Shown here piece after piece: positions 10,424 to 20,201 of a stretch of DNA of 64,000 nt (position 1 is its first letter; every line of letters begins with the position of its first letter). The notes under the pieces were generated by a model. The model made no database searches, was not told the DNA's origin, and was given only the letters and a program-made list of their open reading frames with translations. Source of the DNA: Bacillus bingmayongensis (GTDB lineage Bacteria > Bacillota > Bacilli > Bacillales > Bacillaceae_G). The translations under genes were made by a program, and so were the position numbers. The DNA lies in NCBI RefSeq assembly GCF_000299035.1, contig NZ_JH921517.1:299317-363316 (forward strand), given 5' to 3'.

Positions 10424-10972
10424 CTAATTATTTAATTCCATCCAATTTAAAAAATTCTCACGAGGTATAACATGCAGTACACAAGGGAATTTGGTTTCTT
10501 TTTCTAGTGTAACATGTTCAGCTGGAAATTGTTTTTCTACATGTAGTGAAATATAAGGTAGTTTCTCCTGCGCTTTTTGAGAGCGGATATTAGTAGTTTT
10601 AGCACCCGAAAATACGTATGCGAGGTTTAATTCTTCAAATGCAATTCTAAAAATTTCCTTTTTAGCGGCTTCATTGTACCCTTGTCCCCAATAGGGATAG
10701 CCAAGCCAACTCCCGATATGAGATGTCTTTTTTTGGTGATCGATATGTTTGAGGGAGGTAATGCCAATTATCTCTTGTTGTTCATTGACAATTACTCTGG
10801 ATAGAGATTGTTTTATTCGTTCTTCTTCCATTGCAAAACGAATAAATGCTTTTGTATCTTCGATCGTTTCTGCTTTTAGCCCTAGGGCGTCTTTCACATG
10901 TGGATCGCTAGATAATGTAAAAATAATGTCTGCATGTTGTAAATCGAGTGGTAATAATGTGACGTGCTTCAT
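10424..10972 (-). CDS. GNAT-family N-acetyltransferase (RimJ/RimL type)
   Basis: About 182 residues from ATG 10972, preceded by AAGGGGG; the in-frame start at 11005 is rejected for lack of a site. VIVNEQQEIIGITSLKHID and SHIGSWLGYPYWGQGYNEAA are the acetyl-CoA fold motifs of RimJ/RimL-like enzymes, which acetylate ribosomal protein N-termini or small amines. The acyl-CoA loop is YWGQGYNEAA. The substrate is unknown. Confidence 0.85.
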   Translation of the reverse strand: MKHVTLLPLDLQHADIIFTLSSDPHVKDALGLKAETIEDTKAFIRFAMEEERIKQSLSRVIVNEQQEIIGITSLKHIDHQKKTSHIGSWLGYPYWGQGYNEAAKKEIFRIAFEELNLAYVFSGAKTTNIRSQKAQEKLPYISLHVEKQFPAEHVTLEKETKFPCVLHVIPRENFLNWMELNN

Positions 10973-11167
10973 AGAAAACCCCCTTTCGTACACTAAATAT
11001 AACATAAATTAATGGGAATATTCAGATTTTAATCATGGTAATGTGAAAAATTATGTTTTTACTTCTGAAATAGACAACCTCTGCATATGGTTGTACAAAT
11101 ATATGCTTTTTGGAATAAGAATTTTTTAGCTAGCTGAAAAGTAATTGGTAGGGGAGAAGGTGGGAGA

Positions 11168-11449
11168 ATGAAACAGTGGCTGGCGGCAATGGAAACATCC
11201 GTGCTTGTCATGGGGTTGCTTCGGTTGTTTTCAGGTAGTGCGGAGATATTCGCCGCTTTGCTTATGCTCTATGTGAATGATGCGAAAAAAGCATTGTTTA
11301 TAAACGGTATGTTGGCATTTGTTGGACCGACTGTATTGATTCTAACGATGACAATTGGTATTGCGAGCGTTGCAAATGAAATTTCCTTTCTGAAACTTTT
11401 TTTTCTAACTCTTGGAATTGGCTGTATTTTTATTGCAGTGCTGAAATAG
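11168..11449 (+). CDS. yqhV: YqhV-like DUF2619 membrane protein
   Basis: 93 residues, three to four membrane helices, with the LLRLFSGSAEIFAALLML segment and the length of B. subtilis YqhV. It lies directly before spoIIIAA, as in B. subtilis, where it is linked to sporulation. GGAGA precedes the ATG. Molecular function unknown. Confidence 0.88.
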   Translation: MKQWLAAMETSVLVMGLLRLFSGSAEIFAALLMLYVNDAKKALFINGMLAFVGPTVLILTMTIGIASVANEISFLKLFFLTLGIGCIFIAVLK

Positions 11450-11476
11450 TAAGTCAATTATAGTGGGGAGAAGCTT

Positions 11477-12403
11477 ATGAAAGAAGTATTAGAAGTGTTA
11501 CCAAAGCATATGAAACAGTTCATTGAAGGCTGTGAACAATATAGCATGTTAGAAGAAATTCGGGTCCGGATCGGAAGGCCACTTGAATGTATTGCACATG
11601 GAGAAGTGTTCTTTTATGACTATGTCATTACAGCAGAGGATGCCATCTACTTATTAAATAAGCTGAGTCAATATTCTATTTATACGATGGAAGAGGAGTT
11701 GAAACGTGGGTATGTTACTTTGCGCGGTGGTCATAGAATTGGTTTAGCTGGAAAAGTAATCACAGAAAACAGTGCGGTGAAGATGATTCGAGATGTGTCA
11801 TCATTTAATATTCGGATTGCCCGTCAAAAAATAGGGATAGCCGAGCCGCTCCTATCTTATTTGTACGACTCACGTTGGTTAAACACAATGGTAATTGGTC
11901 CGCCGCAAACAGGGAAAACAACACTTCTCAGGGATGTGGCACGCTGTATGAGCCAAGGAGTTCGTTCTTATGAAATTCCTTCTTGCAAAGTGGGGATTGT
12001 TGATGAGCGCTCAGAAATTGCCGGATGTGTAAAAGGGATTCCGCAATATGAGTTTGGCCCGCGTGTTGACGTACTGGATGCGTGTCCAAAAGCAGAAGGA
12101 ATGATGATGATGATTCGTTCTATGAGCCCGGATATATTAATAGTGGATGAAATTGGGCGTATGGAAGATAGCGAAGCAATTATGGAGGCAATCCATGCAG
12201 GTGTTCAACTTTTTATAAGTGCTCACGGATTTTCTTTTGATGATGTAATGAAAAGACCATCTTTAAAGGTTGTGATGGAGCTTGGTGTGTTTGATCGCTT
12301 TATTGAACTATCAAAAGCAAAGGGACCTGGAACCGTTGTTCAAGTGAAGGATGGGGATGGAAAGCCTGTTCAAAGGCGAGGAAAGGTTCAAAGCGTATGG
12401 TGA
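11477..12403 (+). CDS. spoIIIAA: Stage III sporulation ATPase SpoIIIAA
   Basis: Cytoplasmic ATPase of the mother cell-forespore channel, related to type II/IV secretion ATPases. 308 residues; Walker A GPPQTGKTTLL at 141-151 and a Walker B region ILIVDEIGR near 215. It starts the eight-gene spoIIIA operon and overlaps spoIIIAB by 7 bases. The operon is known to be made in the mother cell under sigma-E, but I could not pick out a convincing promoter here. Confidence 0.98.
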   Translation: MKEVLEVLPKHMKQFIEGCEQYSMLEEIRVRIGRPLECIAHGEVFFYDYVITAEDAIYLLNKLSQYSIYTMEEELKRGYVTLRGGHRIGLAGKVITENSAVKMIRDVSSFNIRIARQKIGIAEPLLSYLYDSRWLNTMVIGPPQTGKTTLLRDVARCMSQGVRSYEIPSCKVGIVDERSEIAGCVKGIPQYEFGPRVDVLDACPKAEGMMMMIRSMSPDILIVDEIGRMEDSEAIMEAIHAGVQLFISAHGFSFDDVMKRPSLKVVMELGVFDRFIELSKAKGPGTVVQVKDGDGKPVQRRGKVQSVW

Positions 12404-12912
12404 AAATATTTGGTGCGGTGTTAATTGTAGCGGTGAGCACTTTCTTTGGTTTTTCGTATGCAAAAAGATATAGTGAACGCCCTCGTCAACTTAGGCTTTT
12501 AAAAGCAGCGCTGCAATCGCTAGAAGCTGAAATTATGTATGGGCATACACCTTTATCAGAGGCAGCAAAGCGTTTAGTAAAACAAATGCCCAAGCCTTTG
12601 AACTGGATATTTCAAAGTTTTTCGAAGCGGCTAGAAATCGGTGAGCAAACAGTTAGAGAAGCTTGGCTCGATAGTTTACAAGAAAATTGGAAACTAACTG
12701 CATTTAAGCAAACTGAATATGAGATTTTACAACAATTTGGTGAAACGTTAGGACAACATGACCGTGAATCGCAACAAAAGCATATTCGTTTATGTATTAC
12801 GCATTTAGAAAGAGAAGAGGGTGAAGCGAAAGCGCTACAACTTCAATATGAAAAGATGATAAAGAGTTTGGGTGTATTAGCAGGACTGCTTATCGTAATT
12901 TTACTGCTATAG
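12397..12912 (+). CDS. spoIIIAB: Stage III sporulation protein SpoIIIAB
   Basis: 171 residues with a hydrophobic segment at each end (about 2-18 and 153-171) and a helical middle. It resembles GspF-type platform proteins and is thought to couple the SpoIIIAA ATPase to the membrane channel. It overlaps spoIIIAA by 7 bases, indicating translational coupling. Confidence 0.96.
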   Translation: MVKIFGAVLIVAVSTFFGFSYAKRYSERPRQLRLLKAALQSLEAEIMYGHTPLSEAAKRLVKQMPKPLNWIFQSFSKRLEIGEQTVREAWLDSLQENWKLTAFKQTEYEILQQFGETLGQHDRESQQKHIRLCITHLEREEGEAKALQLQYEKMIKSLGVLAGLLIVILLL

Positions 12913-12926
12913 GGGGGAGAAAGGCG

Positions 12927-13130
12927 ATGTCCATCGATGTTGGATTAATATTTCAAATCGCCGGAATCGGCATTGTTTTAGCTTTCATTCATACAGTACT
13001 AAAAGAGTTAAAACGGGAGGATATTGCAAACTGGGTTATTCTTGTCGGTTTTGTCGTTATTTTATTTCATGTTGCATTTTTGATTAATACTTTGTTTGAC
13101 AAGATTAAAAGTGTCTTTCTCTTCCAGTAA
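12927..13130 (+). CDS. spoIIIAC: Stage III sporulation protein SpoIIIAC
   Basis: A 67-residue protein with two membrane helices (about 5-25 and 36-58), the normal size for SpoIIIAC. GGGGGGAGAAAGG precedes the ATG. It is part of the SpoIIIA-SpoIIQ complex that keeps the engulfed forespore active. Confidence 0.96.
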   Translation: MSIDVGLIFQIAGIGIVLAFIHTVLKELKREDIANWVILVGFVVILFHVAFLINTLFDKIKSVFLFQ

Positions 13131-13144
13131 AGGGGGCGGTTCGA

Positions 13145-13537
13145 ATCGAGATCTTGCAAATTGTCGGATTGGGCCTCGTCGCGACATTTTTAGCAGCTGT
13201 TTTGAATCAACATAAATCTAGTATTACTTCTTTGTTTATTGTGTTCATCGCGAGTGTTATGTTTCTGCTACTAATCGATCAAATCCACTCTATTTTAAGA
13301 ATGATTGAGAGAGTTGCAAGTGAGGCGAAAGTGAGCAATGTCTATGTAGAGACGCTGCTGAAAATCATTGGAATTGCCTATATTGCCGAGTTTGGAGCGC
13401 AAATTACAAAAGATGCTGGTCAAGGAGCGATTGCTTCGAAAATTGAGTTAGCGGGAAAAATTTTAATTCTTGTTATGGCTATTCCTATTTTAACGGTGGT
13501 CATTGAAACAATTCTCGGTTTTTTACCTACGGGATAA
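13145..13537 (+). CDS. spoIIIAD: Stage III sporulation protein SpoIIIAD (probable ATC start)
   Basis: An integral membrane protein paralogous to SpoIIIAC, with the conserved ETLLKIIGIAYIAEFGAQ and DAGQGAIASKIELAGKILIL. No ATG, GTG or TTG lies at a good distance from the ribosome site: the only listed start, TTG 13154, is about 16 bases from GGGGGCG (13132-13138) and would cut conserved N-terminal residues. Reading from ATC 13145 gives (M)EILQIVGLG, 6 bases from the site, and 130 residues against 133 in B. subtilis. The exact start remains an inference. Confidence 0.93.
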   Translation: MEILQIVGLGLVATFLAAVLNQHKSSITSLFIVFIASVMFLLLIDQIHSILRMIERVASEAKVSNVYVETLLKIIGIAYIAEFGAQITKDAGQGAIASKIELAGKILILVMAIPILTVVIETILGFLPTG

Positions 13538-13547
13538 GGAGGAGTGA

Positions 13548-14720
13548 ATGTTGCGAAGGTTTGGAGCTAAGCTGTTGTTTGCTTGCTTCCTTTTCTTTTC
13601 TTTACCAATTGTCGTACAAGCTTCTCCTGTAGAAAAAAACGTCGTAGATCAGCAATTGGATAAACTCGGAATCGAAGATGTGAAGCAGTTTTGGGATGGA
13701 CTTGTCACAAAATATGGAGGTTATTTACCAGAGAGTCAAAAGGGGAGCTTTATGGAATTTGTAAAAGGCGAAAAGGAATTTTCCATAAAAGAATGGATGA
13801 TAGGGTTATTAAAATATTTATTTCATGAGCTTGTTGCAAATGGAAAGTTACTCGGAACGCTCATTATGCTCACAATTTTTAGTGCGCTATTACAGTCCTT
13901 ACAATCAGCTTTTTCAAAGAGTAGCGTTAGTAAAATTGCAGATGCAGTTGTATACATGGTGCTAATTATTTTTGCTTTAAATAGTTTTTATGTAGTAATG
14001 ACGTATGCGCGAGAAACGATTCAAACGATGGTAGATTTCATATTAGCTCTACTTCCTATTCTCCTAGCGCTCATAGCGACAGGAGGCGGGGTTGTATCAG
14101 TGTCATTCTTCCATCCGATTATCATTTTTTTAATGAATACAAGTGGGCTGCTCATGAACTATATTGTCCTTCCACTCTTATTACTTGCGACCATCTTAAG
14201 TATTGTAAGTACAATGAGTGATCAATATAAAGTTACGAAATTGTCCAAGCTCTTGCAAAATGTAAGTGTTGGGATCATTGGTATTTTTTTAACAGTCTTT
14301 CTAGGAGTATTATCTGTGCAAGGGACAGCGACAGCAGTCGCTGATGGTATAGCTGTTAAAACAGCGAAGTTTGTAACGGGAAACTTTATTCCTGTGGTAG
14401 GCCGGATGTTTACAGAAGCAGCGGATACTGTTATTAGTGCCTCTGGATTGTTAAAGAATACGGTTGGGATTATCGGGCTTGTTATCTTATGTTTAATCGT
14501 TGCTTTTCCAGCGATTAAAATTTTTTGTATCGCGTTTATTTATAAATTCGCAGCAGCAGTACTACAGCCAGTTGGTGGAGGAGCTATTATTAAATGTTTA
14601 GATATTATAGGACGAAGTATCATTTATGTATTTGCCTGCTTAGCTATCGTATCCTTTATGTTCTTTTTAAGCATTACCATTATTATTGCTGCAGGGAACA
14701 TTACCCTCATGATGCGATAG
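13548..14720 (+). CDS. spoIIIAE: Stage III sporulation protein SpoIIIAE
   Basis: A 390-residue polytopic membrane protein with an N-terminal signal sequence (residues 1-25, ending VQASP), a hydrophilic domain of about 70 residues and about seven membrane helices. It is the largest membrane part of the SpoIIIA channel. GGAGGAG lies just upstream. Confidence 0.97.
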   Translation: MLRRFGAKLLFACFLFFSLPIVVQASPVEKNVVDQQLDKLGIEDVKQFWDGLVTKYGGYLPESQKGSFMEFVKGEKEFSIKEWMIGLLKYLFHELVANGKLLGTLIMLTIFSALLQSLQSAFSKSSVSKIADAVVYMVLIIFALNSFYVVMTYARETIQTMVDFILALLPILLALIATGGGVVSVSFFHPIIIFLMNTSGLLMNYIVLPLLLLATILSIVSTMSDQYKVTKLSKLLQNVSVGIIGIFLTVFLGVLSVQGTATAVADGIAVKTAKFVTGNFIPVVGRMFTEAADTVISASGLLKNTVGIIGLVILCLIVAFPAIKIFCIAFIYKFAAAVLQPVGGGAIIKCLDIIGRSIIYVFACLAIVSFMFFLSITIIIAAGNITLMMR

Positions 14721-14732
14721 GAGGTGATGGGT

Positions 14733-15353
14733 ATGCAATTTGTTACAGAGTGGATTCGAAATATTATCGTATTTTTGCTCTTAGCGACGATGCTGCATCT
14801 TATTCTTCCTAATTCGAATTTACAAAAGTATGTCAAATTTGTTGTGAGCTTATTGTTAGTCGTTTTAATCTTGACGCCGCTATTTAAATTGTTACAAACA
14901 GATGTAAATGAAGTGATTGCGAATTTTAATCAAGAAAAATACGTAGCGGATGGATCAATAAAAAATTCAATTGATGAAAAGAAAAAAGAAATACAAGCCC
15001 TAACACGTGCATATAGTTTAGAAGAGATGGCTGTCAAAATGAAAAAAGAAGTTGGAAAAGAATTTGAGAAAAAATATGGCGTGACAGTGTCTGAAATAAA
15101 AGTAATCGCAGCAGAAACTAAGGAAGAAGTAAAAACAGAAAAAGATATTCAATCTGTTATTGTGACATTACAAGAAACTGAACCAAAGAAAAATGACGCT
15201 ATTGAAACAGTAAAACCAATTGAAATTGATACGAAAGAACCACGAGAAACTTCGGAAGAAACAAACATAGAAATGAAACAGTTCTTTTCAAGCAGGTGGC
15301 AGCTAGAGGATAAACAAATCCAAGTTCAAATGGAAGGGGGACAGGTAGAGTAA
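14733..15353 (+). CDS. spoIIIAF: Stage III sporulation protein SpoIIIAF
   Basis: 206 residues: two N-terminal membrane helices (about 6-24 and 33-53) and a soluble domain ending IQVQMEGGQVE, a ring-building motif like those of secretion-system proteins. Of three in-frame starts (14724, 14727, 14733) I choose 14733 because AGGAGGTGA ends six bases before it and the product then matches B. subtilis in length. The stop is immediately followed by the spoIIIAG ATG. Confidence 0.96.
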   Translation: MQFVTEWIRNIIVFLLLATMLHLILPNSNLQKYVKFVVSLLLVVLILTPLFKLLQTDVNEVIANFNQEKYVADGSIKNSIDEKKKEIQALTRAYSLEEMAVKMKKEVGKEFEKKYGVTVSEIKVIAAETKEEVKTEKDIQSVIVTLQETEPKKNDAIETVKPIEIDTKEPRETSEETNIEMKQFFSSRWQLEDKQIQVQMEGGQVE

Positions 15354-16019
15354 ATGGACAATAAAAATAAAAATTCGAAATTCTCATTTTTTCGCAACTT
15401 ATTAAAAGGGGACGAAGCAGATGATAAGGAGAAGGGAAAAAAGGTAACACCAAAGTTTTTGCTTGTCCTACTCATACTTGGAATGTTGCTTATGTTTTCT
15501 AGTAATTTCTTTGGGCCGAAAAAAGAAGAAGTGCCTGTATTCAAAGAAAAGACAAGTCAAGATTCAGGAAAAGATGTGCCAACCTTTGGACAAAAGAATA
15601 ACGATAACATGTCAATTGTAGAAAAATATGAAAAAGCATATGAACAAGAATTGAAATCTTCATTAGAAGATATAACAGGGGTAAAAGATGTATCTATTGA
15701 AGTGAACTTAGATTCATCTGAACAAAAAATACTCGAAAAAAATATTGTAAAACGATCACAAACAACAGGTGAAACAGATAAAACAGGAGGCAAAAGGCAA
15801 GTTGAAGATGAATCAATTGATGAAAAAACAGTGATTATACGCGAAGGTGATAAAGAAACTCCGCTTGTACTGCGAACAGAGAAACCGAAAGTGCGAGGTG
15901 TCCTTGTCGTAGCAAAAGGAGTGGATAATATACAAATAAAAGCAATGGTGAAAGAAGCGGTAACACGTATGCTTGATGTACCATCTCACCGCGTAGCGGT
16001 ACTACCAAAAAAGGGTTAG
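15354..16019 (+). CDS. spoIIIAG: Stage III sporulation protein SpoIIIAG
   Basis: 221 residues with one membrane helix (about 35-52, LLVLLILGMLLMFSSNFF) and a large extracellular domain that forms the wide ring of the feeding tube in the space between mother cell and forespore. It follows spoIIIAF without a gap. Confidence 0.97.
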   Translation: MDNKNKNSKFSFFRNLLKGDEADDKEKGKKVTPKFLLVLLILGMLLMFSSNFFGPKKEEVPVFKEKTSQDSGKDVPTFGQKNNDNMSIVEKYEKAYEQELKSSLEDITGVKDVSIEVNLDSSEQKILEKNIVKRSQTTGETDKTGGKRQVEDESIDEKTVIIREGDKETPLVLRTEKPKVRGVLVVAKGVDNIQIKAMVKEAVTRMLDVPSHRVAVLPKKG

Positions 16020-16031
16020 GGAGGAACTAAA

Positions 16032-16673
16032 GTGTTAAAAAAACAAACAGTTTGGTTATTAACAATGCTAAGTTTAGTAGTTGTGTTGTCCGTATACTAT
16101 GTCACAACACCTGAGAAAATGAATACTGCAACACCGACAGCGGGTGAAAAGGTTGGACAAGAAAAGCAAGGTGTTGAAAAAGAAGTGACGAAAGAAACAA
16201 CAAAGGAAACATCGAATAAGGAAGCTACTTCAAAAGAAACATCGAGCAAAGAAACAGAAAAAAAAGATGATAGTAAAAAAGAAACAGGTAAAAAAGAAGG
16301 TGATGTAACTGTTCAATCAAGTGATGAAAACTTTACAGCACTTCGTTTAAAAATGGAAGATCAACGCAGTGCAGAGAAAGAAAAATTACAAGAGGTTATG
16401 AAATCAACAAAATCTTCTGCCGAAGAAATAAGTAAAGCGAAAGATCAATTAAACGCAATCGATAAGATGGAAACAAAGGAAGGATTGCTTGAAACAGTAA
16501 TTAAATCACAAGGTGGCTACAAAGATGCGCTTGTAAGAGCGGATGGAGAGGATATTAAAGTCACAGTAAAAGCTACGAAGCATTCTCAAAAAGAAGCAAA
16601 TAAAATTATCCAACTTGTTCGCGCTGAGGCAGGATCCAAAGATGTAGGCGTCAAGTTTGATCCAGTAAAATAA
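16032..16673 (+). CDS. spoIIIAH: Stage III sporulation protein SpoIIIAH
   Basis: 213 residues from a GTG start (AGGGAGG upstream). One membrane helix (8-25), then a Lys/Glu/Thr-rich stretch with KET/SKE repeats (about 55-95), then the EscJ/YscJ-like ring domain that binds SpoIIQ across the septum. The low-complexity stretch looks longer than I recall for B. subtilis. Confidence 0.96.
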   Translation: MLKKQTVWLLTMLSLVVVLSVYYVTTPEKMNTATPTAGEKVGQEKQGVEKEVTKETTKETSNKEATSKETSSKETEKKDDSKKETGKKEGDVTVQSSDENFTALRLKMEDQRSAEKEKLQEVMKSTKSSAEEISKAKDQLNAIDKMETKEGLLETVIKSQGGYKDALVRADGEDIKVTVKATKHSQKEANKIIQLVRAEAGSKDVGVKFDPVK

Positions 16674-16737
16674 AATATATATCTACCAGTAACTTAAATA
16701 TGCACTGCAAGTACTACTCGCGAACAGCGGGGGAAAT

Positions 16738-16775
16738 AGAAAAGAGCTATCGTTTTCGATAGCTCTTTTCTATTT
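16738..16775 (+). terminator. Terminator of the spoIIIA operon
   Basis: AGAAAAGAGCTATCG and CGATAGCTCTTTTCT form a 15-bp stem with a TTTT loop, followed by a T-rich tail. Confidence 0.9.
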
Positions 16776-17581
16776 CATCTTTTTGAGTGGTTGCAATGTT
16801 TTCTATAGGGAAAGGAGAAATGCGCTGAGAGTGAAAAATTAAAGGTTCCTGGTAATGGTGATTGCCTTTTCCATATTTTATATGAGTGAAGACAACGATG
16901 AGCCATATCATATTTCTGCACCTCACTACAAGATATTTTACTTTGAACATACTATTCGTATGTGAAGGAAGGATGAACGGCTTGTAAATAAAAAAAAATA
17001 TTTGGTAAAATATGTTTTGATAAATCAACAAATAAAGGGATATACATAAAAAGTGAAAAAGCGAAAGGAATTCTTTCTTTTTAGGAGGTAGAGAGGATCC
17101 GTCCATGCATAGAAGTGGTCAGAACCTTTTTCTGCCCCGTGCCAAGTTTAAAACAAAGAGAGAAAACGAGAGTGGTTCTCCTTTGTTCTTCGTAGCAACG
17201 ATTTATATGTTGGAAAATCAAAATGCATTTAGGGAGAACAGTAAATCTAAGCTTTCTATTTCATAGTTCTAAAAAAGAAAAAACATGTTTTTTATGAAGT
17301 GGTCTTGCCAATTTCGAGTGAAACTTGGTATTATTACTAGGTGATAATTTTTTAGTGAAATAATATTTTTACAGGAATTTCGATTTATCGTAAAGAAATA
17401 TAAATTGGAATGTTGAAAATATTTATCGTAAGATGAGAGTAGCAAAAGTTTCTATTAGAAAATGTTATAGGAATGATTTCTCTAGTAGAATGAATCGTAT
17501 CTTTACAGACAACGTAGTTTGCTTTTATATGTTCAGTATCTGTAAGAGCGGGATAAACAAGTGTATAGGAGTGGATTTTAC
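16776..17581. other. Long accB leader region without a recognisable gene
   Basis: About 800 bases with no convincing coding region. An AGGAGGTAGAGAGG motif near 17083 precedes an unlikely 58-codon ORF from 17105. TTTACA (17502-17507), 17 bp, TTATAT (17525-17530) is a possible promoter about 50 bases before accB. CTTGGTATTATTACTAGG near 17326 is a weak palindrome resembling a degenerate FapR box. Confidence 0.45.
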
Positions 17582-18070
17582 ATGTTTAAAATTCAAGAAG
17601 TTCGTGAATTAATTAAGTTAATTGATAGCTCTAATATTGATGAATTTGAATACAAAAAAGATGGTACGACAATTAAAATGAAAAAGCGTGGTAATGAAGT
17701 CGTTTCAATGCAGACAGCTCCAGTAGTGAAGCAAGCATTACAAACGCAAGCGGTAGGAACGGAAACAGCAGTAGCAGCGGCTCAGGTAGAAGCACCGAAG
17801 CAGGAAGAGAAGAAGGTTGTCCAAGATGAGAATTTACATAAAATCACATCACCGATGGTTGGAACATTCTATGCCTCTTCTTCTCCTGATGCACCAGCAT
17901 ATGTAAGTGTTGGAGATCGTGTTTCAGAAGGGACAGTTGTTTGTATTGTTGAAGCGATGAAGCTCTTTAATGAAATTGAAGCAGAAGTAAATGGAGAGAT
18001 TGTTGAAATTCTTGTTAACAACGGACAACTTGTTGAGTATGGACAACCGCTATTTCTTGTAAAAGCGTAA
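17582..18070 (+). CDS. accB: Biotin carboxyl carrier protein of acetyl-CoA carboxylase
   Basis: Carries biotin for malonyl-CoA formation, the first step of fatty acid synthesis. 162 residues from ATG 17582 (AGGAG 9 bases upstream). An N-terminal helical part, an Ala/Gln/Val linker (about 48-80), and the biotinyl domain with EAMK, where Lys127 takes biotin. It is followed 16 bases later by accC. Confidence 0.97.
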   Translation: MFKIQEVRELIKLIDSSNIDEFEYKKDGTTIKMKKRGNEVVSMQTAPVVKQALQTQAVGTETAVAAAQVEAPKQEEKKVVQDENLHKITSPMVGTFYASSSPDAPAYVSVGDRVSEGTVVCIVEAMKLFNEIEAEVNGEIVEILVNNGQLVEYGQPLFLVKA

Positions 18071-18086
18071 TAAGGGAGTCTTTGTG

Positions 18087-19439
18087 ATGATAAAAAAAGT
18101 ATTGATAGCCAATCGTGGGGAAATTGCTGTACGAATTATTCGTGCTTGTAAAGAGATGAATATTGAAACAGTAGCTATTTATTCAGAAGCGGATAAAGAA
18201 TCACTTCATGTGCAAATCGCAGATGAAGCGTATTGCGTTGGGCCGACAATGTCGAAAGAAAGCTATTTAAATTTGACAAATATTATAAGCGTTGCAAAAT
18301 TAACAGGTTGTGATGCAATTCATCCTGGTTATGGATTTTTAGCGGAGAATGCAGATTTTGCAGAACTATGCCGTGAGTGTAATTTAATTTTTATTGGTCC
18401 TAGCCCAGAAGCAATTTCAAAAATGGGTACAAAAGACGTTGCTCGTGATACAATGAAAGAAGCAGGGGTTCCGATTGTACCAGGTTCACAAGGAATTATA
18501 AAAAACACAGAAGAAGCGATAGAACTTGCAAATCAAATTGGATATCCGGTCATTATTAAAGCAACTGCGGGTGGCGGTGGAAAAGGCATCCGTGTTGCTC
18601 GTGATGAAGAGGCGCTTGTAAAAGGGATTCAAATTACACAGCAAGAAGCTAGTACCGCTTTTGGAAACCCTGGTGTATACTTAGAAAAGTACGTTGAAGA
18701 TTTCCGCCATGTTGAGATTCAAATAATGGCAGATACACATGGCAATGCGATTCATTTAGGAGAGCGTGATTGTACAATTCAGCGCCGTTTGCAAAAACTA
18801 TTAGAAGAAAGTCCTTCGCCTGCACTTGATGTCAACATTCGTAAGCAAATGGGTGAAGCGGCAGTAAAAGCAGCGGTAGCGGTTGATTATACAGGTGCTG
18901 GTACGGTTGAGTTTATTTATGAATATAAAACGAAAAGCTTTTACTTTATGGAAATGAACACGCGAATTCAAGTAGAACATCCGGTTACAGAGCTAGTAAC
19001 AGGGGTGGATTTAATTAAAGAACAGATTCGCGTTGCTTCTGGAGAAACGCTATCGTTACAGCAAGAAGAAGTACAATTTAACGGTTGGGCAATAGAATGT
19101 CGAATTAATGCGGAAAACCCTGCCAAAAACTTTATGCCATCTCCAGGGAAGGTAGAAATGTATTTACCACCAGGAGGATTTGGTATTCGCGTCGATTCAG
19201 CTGTTTATCCTGGATATTCAATTCCACCTTTTTATGATTCAATGATTGCAAAATTAATTGTTCACGGGAAAACACGTGAAGAAGCAATTGCAAAAATGAA
19301 ACGAGCGCTTAGTGAATTTGTCATTGAAGGCATACATACGACAATCCCGTTCCATTTACAATTGCTAGATCATCCTGATTTTATAAAAGGGGAATTTAAT
19401 ACGAAATTTTTGGAAGAGCATGAACTTGTGACGCAGTGA
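18087..19439 (+). CDS. accC: Biotin carboxylase subunit of acetyl-CoA carboxylase
   Basis: ATP-dependent carboxylation of the biotin on AccB. 450 residues from ATG 18087, eight bases after AAGGGAG; the adjacent GTG 18084 is less likely. Motifs: [17 protein letters not shown] at the start, the ATP-grasp loop [10 protein letters not shown], and [14 protein letters not shown] with the metal-binding Glu and catalytic Arg. Cytoplasmic. Confidence 0.98.
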   Translation: MIKKVLIANRGEIAVRIIRACKEMNIETVAIYSEADKESLHVQIADEAYCVGPTMSKESYLNLTNIISVAKLTGCDAIHPGYGFLAENADFAELCRECNLIFIGPSPEAISKMGTKDVARDTMKEAGVPIVPGSQGIIKNTEEAIELANQIGYPVIIKATAGGGGKGIRVARDEEALVKGIQITQQEASTAFGNPGVYLEKYVEDFRHVEIQIMADTHGNAIHLGERDCTIQRRLQKLLEESPSPALDVNIRKQMGEAAVKAAVAVDYTGAGTVEFIYEYKTKSFYFMEMNTRIQVEHPVTELVTGVDLIKEQIRVASGETLSLQQEEVQFNGWAIECRINAENPAKNFMPSPGKVEMYLPPGGFGIRVDSAVYPGYSIPPFYDSMIAKLIVHGKTREEAIAKMKRALSEFVIEGIHTTIPFHLQLLDHPDFIKGEFNTKFLEEHELVTQ

Positions 19440-19462
19440 TACATTTAAAGGAGGTTTTTTTC

Positions 19463-19855
19463 ATGGCTGAACATATGTTAGATATGGGTCAAGATACAAC
19501 CCTTGGAAAAGTAGAAATTGCACCAGAAGTAATTGAGGTAATTGCAGGCATCGCTGCTGCTGAAGTAGATGGTGTAGCGGCAATGCGTGGTAACTTTGCT
19601 ACAGATGTTGTTGAGAAGTTAGGAAAGAAAAATCACGGTAAAGGCGTGAAGGTTGAATTAGTAAACGACGATATTATCGTTGACGTTTATGTTGTCATGT
19701 ATTTTGGTGTAGCAATCCCAGTTGTTGCACAAAAAATTCAAGATAATATTCGCCAAGCACTCTTTACAATGACGGGTCTTGAGCCGAAAGAAGTGAATGT
19801 TCACATCGTTGGCGTAACATTCGAAACGCAAAAAACAGAAATCGAGCCAGTGTAA
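19463..19855 (+). CDS. yqhY: Asp23/Gls24-family protein YqhY
   Basis: 130 residues from ATG 19463 (AAGGAGG upstream). The family motif EVIEVIAGIAAAEVDGVAAM is clear. In B. subtilis YqhY is co-expressed with accBC and its loss disturbs acetyl-CoA carboxylase control, so the position here supports a role in lipid precursor balance. Mechanism unknown. Confidence 0.94.
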   Translation: MAEHMLDMGQDTTLGKVEIAPEVIEVIAGIAAAEVDGVAAMRGNFATDVVEKLGKKNHGKGVKVELVNDDIIVDVYVVMYFGVAIPVVAQKIQDNIRQALFTMTGLEPKEVNVHIVGVTFETQKTEIEPV

Positions 19856-19862
19856 GAATGAG

Positions 19863-19892
19863 AAGGTGCCTTGTCAAATGGGCACCTTTTTT
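19863..19892 (+). terminator. Terminator of accB-accC-yqhY
   Basis: AAGGTGCC (19863-19870) and GGCACCTT (19881-19888) form the stem, followed by a T-run. The rest of the gap to nusB (about 310 bases) is AT-rich and holds no gene I can see. Confidence 0.85.
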
Positions 19893-20201
19893 CTCGTTTC
19901 ATCTCTTCACGCACAAAACCCTCTAATTATTATACTATTTTAAAAAATGCAAAATATAAAAAGAAAATGATGCGTTTTTCCAAAAAACGTACATTGTGAT
20001 AGGATATGGAACTTGAAGTTAATCTTTTTATTATTTTTCAGCCTTGTAACTCGTGTATGAAACGATAAATTGTGTTATTATCATTGTATTATAAGGTTGC
20101 AAAATCAATGAAAACTGTAAGAGTAAGTAAATTGACGGCTTATAAATTATAATAATATAACAAAACATAAGGGAAGACTTGAAGTATAAAGGAGAGTTAC
20201 A

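Noticed and set aside
16747-17106. 119-codon ORF on the reverse strand between spoIIIAH and accB
   Set aside because: Very rich in Phe, Tyr and Ile in the way AT-rich non-coding DNA is, overlaps the spoIIIA terminator, and has no ribosome site.
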